Part shown: piece by piece, positions 12,334-22,361 of the stretch
Numbering within the stretch: the first letter of the stretch is position 1
How the letters are laid out: every line of letters starts with the position of its first letter
Origin: Austropuccinia psidii
Taxonomy: Eukaryota > Basidiomycota > Pucciniomycetes > Pucciniales > Sphaerophragmiaceae
NCBI GenBank assembly: GCA_023105745.1
Contig: JALGQZ010000002.1
Location: 79,439,785-79,503,784, forward strand
Length of the DNA: 64,000 bases
Direction: 5' to 3'
Position numbers and translations under genes: made by a program
The notes under the pieces: generated by a model
The model's input: the letters and a program-made list of their open reading frames with translations, nothing else
The model's database searches: none
Told to the model about the DNA's origin: nothing

Positions 12334-14607
12334 TCAAATGTCCATATTGTAAGGATCCCAAATGGCAGTACAACGAAGTTCTTGTAAATCTCCTCCAACT
12401 ATGCTTTGAGGTGTGGCAACTATTTGGTTTGCTTGCTCCCAAGAGTCAAAATCAAACATTGTCTCAATGAAAGAATCCTGACACAAAGTCAGTTGCATAT
12501 CTGCCTGATCAAACACTCCATCTTCAAAGTTTTCTAATTCAAGAGGTGAGGAGAAGAAGTTGTACCAACACATGAAGTCATATTCACTTGTTTCTGAGTG
12601 TTCATCATTTTTGCGTTTGTTTTTTGACTTCTGAGGCTTCTTCTGGGTCAGGTGCAGCTTTATCTGACTGATCATCTTGAGGGTTGTTGGAAGCATTGGG
12701 TTTCGGTATTTTGTTTTGATTGCCGACATCACCGAGAATAACCCCTCAATTCCTGCAGCATGTGGAACGATCTCTGAGATTGTTATTGCAAGCTTTTTAA
12801 GGGGGGAACATTGTGGGTTGTCAGGTAAGCCAAGCCAATAATCCATGGCTTTTGCAGGAAAGACACCTAGAAAAAAAAATCAATAAAAATTTTGAGACAA
12901 GTAAATGATGAAGAATGAGCTCACCATTGCATGCATTTCCAAATGGTTCCAGTTGACTATAATAGCGTTTAATTTGTGGGATTAAAAGTTCATCATCCTC
13001 TTTATAGTACTGCCAGTGATTAGCAAGTACCAAGATCATGAGTGTAATGTCCTTGAGTGAATGTTTCAAAGATACTGCCACATTTCGGAATAAGGGATGG
13101 AGAAAGAAGGAAATGATATAAACATTGGATTGAAAAAATTCACTGCGCTGGTGAAGAACTTTGATGCAGTGCTGTTTAAAGCTTGCAAAACGACTTTAAA
13201 CCTTGACCAACAAGAGGTATTTATAAACTACAAGGAATTCTCGCCAAATATCTGAAAGCTTGGTGTTACTATTCTCTAAACAGCCGATGCTGTCAGCCAT
13301 GGGCTTGAGTAGACTAACAAGGGTATCATTGGAAGTAAAATGATCTCGATTTTCAATTACCAAAATCACTGTTGAAGGAACTGATGGGGTATCTTTGTCT
13401 GGGTTTTGAAACATGGTGAGACACTTTTTAAACCCTTCCTCTTGCATTTGAACACTGAGACAAACTTTCAAAAGAGAATACCAATGACTCTCAAATAGAG
13501 TTGACAGACTATGGGAAATGTTGTTATTGCTGGCCCATTGAGTGAGGAACTCACCCCAGAATGAGGAATTGCTGAAATAATTAACTAATACCTTGTTGCC
13601 CTTGACAATCGGTGTCATTGTAGGATGCATAATGAAGTGTTTTGCAATGAGATTGAATGCATGCAAGACACAATGTGTCTTCATGATATAAGGTTTGTCC
13701 TTTGTAAAAAGATTATGAAAGAGTCAATTATTAGCATAGATTCATAAAATAGCAAGTAAAAACATACCTGGAACTTGATCATCACTGAAGGTGAGTCCGT
13801 AACTACAGCTGAGATATTTTTAAGTGAGATACACTTCCGATCTAAGCAGTTCTTGACAGCCTCTACAAGATTTCCTGCAGTATGGCGTTTTAAATTAAGG
13901 TCTAGAATGTCAACAAATTGCTTGATGTATTGACCACGTAACAGTAACAATGCATAAATTGAAAATCCTGAAATATCTGTCCATCCATCTATGGATAGAG
14001 TCATATGTTGACAACTTGAAATCTGGTGGAGAATCATTGCTTCATGTTTAGCATTAAGCAATGGTAGGATTGTTGAGGTCATCGAGTCGCGAGTGGGAAT
14101 TTTATAAGGAGAACAAACAAGAGCCCTCTGGTAGTCATGGAAATAGGGATTATCAATGAACCAAAAGGAAACATTCAAAATGATTAATGCTTTTAGCAGG
14201 AGTTCATGGAGCTCTTGTGTCTGCTCATTGCTAAAACTTCAAAAATACAATACTGAAGATGAGGTATTAGGATGGCTTGTTTGAATTGATGTTTCTGTAA
14301 AGTTTGAGGCTGGTGTTGATGCTGTTGCACTAGATTGAGTATCAAATATCTCACCAGAGTCATTAATTGTTGATTGTTGTAGTACATTGTGCAGGTATTT
14401 TATTTTCTTATCAACTGGAATTTTGAGGCAGAAATCCTTGAGGTGTGCAAAAAGTTTATGGGGCCTCGCATCCTGGAATATGTGAAGGCAGTAAGTACAT
14501 TTTGCCTGACACCAATTTGAGTTGAGATGAGACATCAGAAAGCCATGCCAACGTGGGCCATGTACTTTTGATGGTGGTTGCCAATTGCCATTGCTTTTGC
14601 TCGACAT
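12334..14607 (-). pseudogene. hAT-family transposase pseudogene 2 (BED finger, DUF659-like core)
   Basis: The probable start is ATG at 14607-14605 (MSSKSNGNW). The N-terminus has a BED-type zinc finger (WCQAKCTYC, then HLKDFC). The middle resembles the DUF659 transposase core (LSIDGWTDISGFSIYALLL, about 13960). The end is a hAT dimerisation domain (PLKKLAITISEIVPHAAGIE, followed by LFS). Introns 13700-13767 (donor GTATGT) and 12867-12924 (donor GTGAGC, acceptor TTTCTAG) join in frame. Two nonsense codons break it: TGA near 14238 and TAA near 13195. Otherwise one frame runs through, so it is less decayed than hAT-1 and from a different subgroup. A separate acidic C-terminal tail ends at 12334. 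Confidence 0.88.
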
Positions 14608-15009
14608 TGTGATATTAAAGAAAAACATTGAATTTTTAAAAAGAGTAAAAAAAACGTTGAATTTTTAAAAAGAGAAATTGGAATTAATAAAAGTTATTTC
14701 TATTTTTTTTAAAAAAAAAAATTAGATTTTCGAAGCCCCAACCAACTAGAGCTGGAGGCCGACAGGGTTGGAATCACCCGCCACCCCGCCACTGGGAGAA
14801 ATTGGGGCATGGCCCGCTTGGATGGCATGCCACCAGGCGTGCCAACATGGGGCATGCCCTGGGCTCCCCGCCCACCACCCTACTCCCCCCTCCTGATACC
14901 GGCTATACCGGCCAGTTATGGCCCGGTATAGTTTTGAAAAACAAAAATAATCCGGGGAATTAATAGGTACGGGGTGCGGGATGTGCAATTTGCTGCGGTA
15001 TTCCCACGG
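14608..15009. other. Region between hAT-2 and the RPP0 promoter
   Basis: A- and T-runs (14630-14720) are followed by a GC-rich block (14745-14990) with repeated GGCATGCC-like words. It probably contains the 5' terminus of hAT-2. No gene recognised. Confidence 0.45.
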
Positions 15010-15292
15010 GGGGAAGGCTTAGTTGATGTGGCTAGTAAGTTTACATGGCGGTTTTGCATCGAATTACGGTTCGGCGGTGAGACAACTTCATTTCTGGAGG
15101 CTATAGACTGGTGAGAGTGTCACATCAAACCTAATCGCCTGAGACCACCCGGACGATGCTCTGTCGAGCGTCGGGCGGCCGATCATTGAAACCACTCACC
15201 GGCGGCCTTTAAAATTTGCTTCAAAACACCGATTTTGTAGCTAGGCTGCACTCCACAACGAACTCTACATCAAGCACGACATCAAGCTCAAG
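15010..15292 (+). promoter_or_regulatory. Probable RPP0 promoter and 5' UTR
   Basis: A non-repetitive, GC-richer stretch directly upstream of the P0 start codon. A TATA-like CCTTTAAAATTT lies near 15207-15218, about 80 bp before the ATG. Assignment is by position only; no transcription-factor site is claimed. Confidence 0.4.
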
Positions 15293-16492
15293 ATGGGTAA
15301 AAGCAGAGAATTCAAAGGTGCGGCGTGATTCCCCCTCAAAGATTTACAGTGGGTTGCTAATTGTGGTTTCCATTGGTTTTTTAGAGGCTTACTTTAACAA
15401 GTTGCGAGACTTGATGGCCGAGTTTCCTTCGGCCTTTATTGTTAACGTTGACAATGTTGGCTCTAACCAAATGCATCAAATTCGGCAATCTCTTCGTGGC
15501 AAGGGCGTTGTTTTGATGGGAAAAAACACTATGGTCCGAAGGGCTATTCGAAATATCATGGGTGACAATCCCCAGTACGAACGTCTTCTTCCCCTTGTCA
15601 AAGGAAACATTGGTTTTGTCTTTACAAGTGGCGATTTGAAGGAAGTTCGGAACCTCATCACCGCCAACAAGGTTGCCGCTCCTGCCAAGGCTGGCGCTTT
15701 CGCCCCATTGGACGTTTATGTCCCTGCCGGAAACACTGGGATGGAGCCCGGCAAGACATCTTTCTTCCAAGCTTTAGGAATTCACACCAAGGTTCTTTTT
15801 CTTGCTTTGATTTTTTTAAAACAAATACTCTCGGTTGACGCATAAGCACTTTTAGATTGCTCGTGGAACCATTGAAATCGTATCTGACATTAAAATCGTG
15901 ACGGCTGGAAGTCGTGTGGGAGCCTCTGAGGCCACTCTTCTCAACTTGCTCAAGATTTCACCCTTCACTTATGGAATGACTGTCGTCTCCATATATGACA
16001 ATGGCAATATTTTCGCACCCACAGTATTAGACGTTGACGAGCAGACTTTGATTGACCACTTCTTAAGCGGGATTAAAACCATTGCTGCCATTTCTCTCGC
16101 AGCGAACTACCCCACGATTGCTTCAGTTCCTCACAGCCTGGTCAACAGCTACAAAAATCTTATTGCCATTGCCCTTACCACAGATTATATGTTTGAAGGC
16201 GCACAAAAAGCGAAGGACTACCTTGACAACCGTTAGTCACTCATGTCATTATATCTGCATGCAGATTGTCGTTGATTTTTTTTTTACAACAGCCGAAGCA
16301 TTTGCTGCTGCTGCCGCCCCTGCTGCAAGCTCTGCCCCAGCCGCCGCCACTGAAGCCACCAAAGAAGCTGAACCCGAGGAAGAGGAAGACGAGGACTTGG
16401 GTCTTGACTTGTTTGGATGTAAGCTTTTACCAAACTATTTCCACTCACTACATTTTGCTGGTCATTTATCACCTACCCTTCTCTATGTAGAA
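15293..16492 (+). CDS. RPP0: 60S acidic ribosomal stalk protein P0
   Basis: P0 anchors the P1/P2 heterodimers in the ribosomal stalk, binds 28S rRNA at the GTPase-associated centre, and its tail recruits elongation factors. I read five exons: 15293-15317, 15385-15791, 15856-16231, 16293-16418 and 16491-16492. All introns are GT-AG and frames join cleanly into about 311 residues, the usual length. The rRNA-binding domain starts [28 protein letters not shown] and [11 protein letters not shown] are strongly P0-like, and the central domain includes [11 protein letters not shown]. The C-terminal hinge is Ala-rich (residues about 270-290), then acidic, ending LGLDLFG. The TAA stop is split: T at 16418 and AA at 16491-16492. 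If the last intron is retained, the frame stays open to 16621. The gene is GC-richer than its transposon surroundings. Confidence 0.95.
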
Positions 16493-16767
16493 TTGTATTT
16501 CCGTATTTGGCCCGAAAAGCAACACTGTCACTTGATGAAATGCAATCAGCCTGTTAGGTTCTCAATATCGCTTTTGCCATTTCTTGATGCCCCACTTATT
16601 GAGTGCGACTACAAGACGTAGATCTCCCCCATTTTGTTTGAGGTGATTTCTTGGTAGTTCGAATACCCCAACGTAAAGGACCTCATCACTTGACCAGCTT
16701 GGAACGTGACCTTTAAGACCCGTTATGTAATGTCTGTTCATTCAGGCGCATCGCTTGCTGCCTTGTT
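16493..16767. other. RPP0 3' flank
   Basis: Probable 3' UTR and short spacer after P0. No further coding sequence is evident on the plus strand, and no clear poly(A) signal was identified. Confidence 0.4.
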
Positions 16768-16920
16768 TCATGCTACTTGCAAATGCACAATAGCGCCTAA
16801 GTTCGCTTTGGGCATTCCTGTAATTACCAAGCGGATATGCTCGTCAGAAGGAAGTCGACTAAACAGTCGCCATGCAGTGTAAATAGCAGATGCGGCCCAA
16901 GGTGGCAAGCCCTGTAAGAG
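16768..16920 (-). CDS. Possible 3' exon of an unidentified convergent gene
   Basis: On the minus strand a frame reads with ordinary-looking composition from about 16920 (GLPPWAASAIYTAWRLF) to LGAIVHLQVA and a TGA stop at 16770-16768. It lies in the GC-richer, non-repetitive segment that holds RPP0 and would converge on it. An acceptor-like CTCTTACAG precedes it at about 16919-16927. I do not recognise the family and could not extend it convincingly upstream. It could be a gene remnant or chance. Confidence 0.25.
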   Translation of the reverse strand, partial: LLQGLPPWAASAIYTAWRLFSRLPSDEHIRLVITGMPKANLGAIVHLQVA

Positions 16921-19637
16921 TCTGACAAGCTACAACTCGCCAGCTGTAAGGTGGAGTAAAAGTGCCCTGGCTTGAGTTTTGATTGGCTCTTGAATGGAGC
17001 CTCAACACCTAAAGAAAAGGCCGACATCAAGGGTTTTTGAAAAGATACACTGCGCGTTACAGGGCAGAAAGCTTGCTTCAAATATTAGAAACCCAGCCAT
17101 CCGGTCATGGGTTAGAAAGCAATCTTTAACTTTTCTGGTACAACCTCTTCGGAGGGCATCCGCACGAGTGGATGTAAAGAAGGCATGGTGAATAGTCTGA
17201 TGCAACCCCGCTGCTGCGAATTGCCTCCCCAACTGGCTGCACCAATTAGAAGTGGTAGTTGGGGAGCCAGACTCAGATTTCACGTAAAAAAACATTTTTC
17301 ATTTTTTTCAAGTCAAAACACAATATTATTTTTTACACCATCTATTATTTTTTAAAGTCTTACAAGTGACTGTTTTGATGGATTCATCTGCAGCTGTAGA
17401 GCCATTGGATGAAAGGAGGTCATCTCCAGAAAAAAGTGATTGATCATGTTGTTCATGATTTCTTGAGTTTGCAAGTGTTTAGAAGATGAATGAAGGAATT
17501 TCACAGAAGATTGTGGGGATCACAGGAGCTACTGGGTTGCTACATGCCCAAAGCCTCTGGATGCATCCTGTGCCCAACTTATTTTAGGTTTACATACACT
17601 GGTGCATGTGTGATTTCTGTGTTGGTGGGAGAAAAGGTGTTAAATAAAACTGTTTATCACCCCTCGTGTGGATGCTCTAATGTGTCAGTAGCACCCAAAC
17701 TGCTTTGTAAAAAAACCCTCACTTCCCTGCTTTAGTTTTCTGCTCTTGAATCAGGATGAGCAGTCAATACAGCATACATGGAAGTTCTTTGGAATGCTGC
17801 CTCCTCACCTCTTACATGCTCAGCATCTTTGTGCACCCTACTGGATGTTTCAGTTTACAAAAATCTTATCCAAGCTCCTTAGAGGATCTCCACAAGTGTA
17901 GTCAGCCATGGGAAGTTAAAAGCTTTAGACAACGCGCTGCACCACTTTTCAGAATAGATTCAAGGGAGTGGGTACTGATGGTTTCACAGAAACCTTCAAT
18001 TTTAGGTTATTTCAGACACATGCAGGTGACATGATAGGGGTTGAGTGACAGATTGGAACAAGTGAATTGAAGAGGCACAAGATATAAAGAGCTTCCACAA
18101 CTGGAAACTTGGGTTTATGAAACTTGTGGGGCTTGATTTCAGACACTGTATGATATAAGGTGTGAAATCTCATTATTTAATAACAATATTGAAGATACTC
18201 CAACATTTTAACTCAATGCATTCAGGTAGCTCAAATTAATAATAGTGGCTTTCATGCATTAAGCATGTCTTGTTTTTTGTTTTTGATTTGAAAGTCTTGG
18301 CTTCTTACACATCATAATTCCTTTCAACTACATAATGAAAGAAGCACTTTACTCTCTCTCAATAAATCAATATGCCTTATCACCTGAACTTGCATAAAAC
18401 ATCAGCATGAGGAATTTGGTAAAAAAATATAAGGATATTTTGAATCCATTTAGAGTATTTTTCACCTTTTATTGTTCTAAAAACAAAAAGGTATGTATCA
18501 CCATATGACTCATAAAAAGGCTTGCAATAAACTCTTTGGATGTACCCCAACAAGCCACCAGCAGTATTTGATTTTTCATAAAATATATTCCACCCTTAAC
18601 ATGCTTGAGGAAAAGGGTGATCATGTAAGAAGATTAATTATGCAGGATTGGTCAAATAACTTCCACTATTTACCAAGTATTCTTTGAGAACTTTTCTACA
18701 TCTGTTCTGATGTACAAGACTGAAAAAAACTTTCTCCATGTTAATTAGTTAAGTAAAAATGAGTATTTGGGGAAATTATTTTGGGAATTTTTTATATTTT
18801 GCTCCTTGAAGTGCACAGATACCCTCATTCACATCATTTGTGATTACTATTTGTATCAAAGGAGCCTCGGGGAACAAAAAATTAAAAATATATTCAGTAA
18901 TTATCTAGTCTTAAGGTTAAAGCATCAGCTATAATGTGCCATTAATATGGTAAAACACAGCACTTTTGACCTGATTTACCCATTACTTGTAGAAAAATAA
19001 ATATTCAATGTACTATCTCACCATTAAATGAAAGCTATGCCTGCTGGCTGGGGGAGCCGGTCCAACCCAGCTTTTAGTTTGCTTCATACTGGGCGGTTAC
19101 TTGATATCATTATTTAGTCATCTTCCAAGCCAATTTTCAAGGTTCAAAAATACTTCACATAAAATAAATTGAATGAGGTAGCATCTGAGAATTCCAGGAA
19201 ACTTTATCTTCCACCAAATTCTTTTCAACACAAACCAGAAAACTTCAGCTCAACATGAAACTAATAACAATTGAAGAATTCTTGGTATATTCTGAAATAT
19301 CAAAGAATCCTTCCTCCCATCTACTATTGCACAGTATTATTGCAAAAATCTTCATTATGTTCTACTATTGTAGAAAATAGAGAGCTTACTGAATTTATTG
19401 ATATTTTCTTTTCCTTTACAGCATGAGAAGTTATTTTCAGAATAATATTTTCCAATAAAAGTAGGGGAATGATTTACTATTTCTTTATCAAAAGAGTAAT
19501 TTTAAAATCAATTATCACATTATGTATTACAATTACTTGTATGTGTAATAATAATATTTTAAATGAATGTATATACTAAGCTCCACATAATATAAGAGGA
19601 AAGGAGCTAATTATCAAGGCTTTGATGAGGCCAAAAT
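16921..19637. other. Anonymous intergenic region, no gene recognised
   Basis: The first part (to about 17300) is moderately GC-rich and contains a perfect 10-bp inverted repeat, CTCCCCAACT/AGTTGGGGAG, at 17225-17234 and 17257-17266. The remainder is AT-rich with only short open frames (for example 17490-17735 and 17756-18034) that match nothing I know. It ends at the insertion point of element B. Confidence 0.5.
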
Positions 19638-21554
19638 TGTGAGCCTTGAGGTATATTTTACATACCCAAATAGGCCAAAATTATCTTAAAAAGAAATTTT
19701 GAATTATGCAAAACTCATAAGTCATGCATATATCCAAAATTCATCATTTTCAATTTCAGAAAAGATGAATAACTTTTTATTGAGTAAGTAAATCCATGGA
19801 TTTAAGACCAGATTTGGATTCTACACAAAAATTCACCTAGGGTAGCTCCATAGAGTGAATAAGCTCAATTTAAGTATTTGAGGTGGTAAAATGGAAAATA
19901 CTTCAATACCACATCATTAATACCACATAAAAGATCTGTGAAAATTTTTGTTTTTCTTGATTTTTAGCCAAAATAATGGGAAAGTGAGAAATCCCATGTT
20001 ACATATACACTAAGAATAGTGTTATGCATGTTTTGAGCACTTAATATCATGGTATTCTTACATGGACTTTTGGTACACCCATAGTGGATATCTCACTTTA
20101 AGCTTAAATTACTATTTTGACGTAAAAAATAGGCAAGGGGGACAAAAGACATCAAAGAGAGCCAGGGTACCCAACTTCTGAGGCCTCAGAGGCGTGGATA
20201 GCTCCAGAGCATGGATCCATGGCTCATCTTGGCCCAATTGGTAAACTAAAACTCTTTGGGAACTTGGTTACCAAGTTACAACTACTGTAAAACATCAGAA
20301 AATAGCAAATAACCTGCTATTTTGACGTGCCAAGGAGGTAATGAGCTACTTACACTCCTGTAACCATGTCAATTACTAATGACTTTCCATGGATAAACCC
20401 CAAAAGAGTAATTAAAACCCTTTTGGGACTCATATTCATTGATTTACCTCATAGCAACCAGCAAAACACTGCTATTTGCAATTCTACGTAGAAATGAGGT
20501 AAAACCTTCAAAAATTCATTAAAAATACAATTCTTAATGAATCTTTCTGAAACTTTCAGGACTAAAGGAGAACTGTATTATCTATGGTACAACCAAAAAG
20601 AATTACAGTTCTACTAGTAAAATTAAAAGTTTTACTTACAGTCCATTTTTGGATATTCTACGTGAAACACTGAATCTTCAAAAATTCACAGTAATTACAA
20701 CCTGTGATGAAATTGGCAATAACATTGATAACTTTGAGAAATCAATGATTATTTTAGAATAAAAGAAGATTTACAAGTGTTACTCCTTTTATTCTTAACC
20801 ATATTGGGGTTGGTAGTCACGTAAAAGCATCAATTAAGTAATTATGATAATCTTACATGACAACAGATGATGCAATCAATAATCCAAAAAGGTTTATTGT
20901 TTTCTCACTCACTGATTTTTCAGTTTGCTCCATGGCACGCCTCTGTGAGCTGTTGTTGACTTAAAAGAAGCCTCTTCTTGCTGTTTTTTCATCATCATCT
21001 TATCAATTTATTAAATCTTTATTACCAACAAGTAAGTATTAGTTCAACTATTCTTAAGTGTTTTAATTCTTTCAGAATCAATCAGAAAGACGTGAAATCA
21101 TAGAATCCAACTATATATTGTTGTAATACTGTTATAAATCATTTTGATCCCTTAAATCCACAATTCCACGTCAAATTTCTCTACTTTTATTATCAATAAG
21201 TTCTTTGGAGTATTAGTGAGTCTTTTATCTTTAATTCTTAAAGTTTTTCTCTAGTAATAGTTTTCTTCAAGAATTATCTTTATAATTATTCTTGTAAAAG
21301 ATAATTATATATTAAAATAATTTTATTATTTTAATAAAAGAAGTTTTTATTATTAAATTCTTCTTGTAATTGATTCTTGTAGACAATTACTGCTCACTGT
21401 TATAATCACTAGTAGTGTATAACACGTGAAAGAAATAATTTCATAATTATTTAATTGTGGTTATAATAATTTTTATTATTATATTTCATAAGAACAGACA
21501 TAGTACTGTTGATTAATAGTAATATTATCATCAGTTTCATAGTCACATCTTACA
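19638..21554 (+). repeat. Element B 5' LTR
   Basis: 1917 bp, TGTGAGCC...TTACA. It contains the near-palindrome GTATATTTTACATAC close to its start, GGGTACCC at 20165-20172 and the perfect palindrome CTGAGGCCTCAG at 20178-20189. It should carry promoter, R region and poly(A) signals, but I did not locate the transcription start. Confidence 0.96.
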
Positions 21555-21572
21555 TTTGGGGGCCTGGCCGTG
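21555..21572 (+). promoter_or_regulatory. Element B primer-binding site
   Basis: Two T after the LTR, then TGGGGGCCTGGCCGTG. TGG at the start fits pairing with a tRNA CCA end. The same sequence follows the LTR of element C, and a close variant follows that of D. Confidence 0.8.
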
Positions 21573-21942
21573 TTTTTTGAACCTTGTACCCTTAATTAAT
21601 ATATTTTTAAGCTCTAAAATATATTAATTTAATTAATTTTTTTTCTTTCAATTTGGAGTTAAAATATTTTTATTTTTGAAATTGTTTTAAAATCTTTTTC
21701 ATTGAGGAATTTGGTTTAATTTTATATTGTTTTTACACGTGGCTTTTTCACATCCAAAAACTCATAAAATTATTCTTTGAGTTACTCTGAATTAATTTTC
21801 ATTCAAAATCTTAAATTTTAATTTTTTTTCTTTAAAAAGAATAATTTTTTTAATATTAAAAAATATAAAACTTATAAAAATCTTTAAAAAATATTTTAAA
21901 AAGTATAAAAAATAATTTTTTCTCTTTTATAATTTCTTTTAG

Positions 21943-22101
21943 TGTCTTTAATCAAATACTGTGCAGCTGGCAACAGACTCAGTAAAAGATATATCACTAG
22001 TCCAGAATCTTCAGAAGCAGAATCTGAAGACAGTATTGAGGTGCAGATTGCTAAAAGAGGCACCTTATTCAACTCAGAAAAAGCTAAATTACCACCAAAA
22101 G
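21943..22101 (+). CDS. Element B leader exon of the predicted spliced ORF2 protein
   Basis: Preceded by the acceptor-like TTTCTTTTAG (ending 21942) and followed by the donor AAAG/GTGTGT at 22102. The open frame, starting after two bases, gives an acidic Ser/Glu-rich segment (SSEAESEDSIEVQIAKRG). The element C counterpart has the same start phase and a similar SSIEIQ patch. There is no ATG in the exon, so initiation must lie upstream or be non-AUG. Unspliced, the frame runs on to a TGA at 22143-22145, just ahead of the gag start. Confidence 0.5.
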
Positions 22102-22361
22102 GTGTGTATTTTATCTTATATTTTCACCTTTTATCTTTAAATTGACGTGAAAATGGTGCATACCAGAAATGGAAGCAACTATTCAGTCCAACCAGATGGA
22201 TGTGGACAAGGAAGAGGCAAGACCAAATCCAGAAGTGCCAAATCTTCCACAAGAAAGGCACATCTGGAGGATGCCAGAGTTGCCCCCCATTCCCCAAGGT
22301 CTGTACCAACAGATTTTGACGTGAATTCTGAGCCTGAACTAATTTATGATAATATTTCCAG
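22102..22361 (+). other. Element B predicted intron (leader exon to ORF2)
   Basis: 260 bp, GTGTGT...TTTCCAG, with a CTAAT branch-site-like word at 22339-22343. Removing it joins the leader frame to ORF2 in phase (G from 22101 plus GG from 22362-22363) and removes the gag-pol start codon. Element C has a 263-bp counterpart at the homologous place. Confidence 0.6.

Noticed and set aside
15381..15770. Minus-strand open frames across RPP0
   Set aside because: They are antisense shadows of strongly conserved P0 exons.
16640..16680. tRNA T-loop-like word GTTCGAATACC
   Set aside because: No A box, anticodon arm or acceptor pairing can be formed around it.
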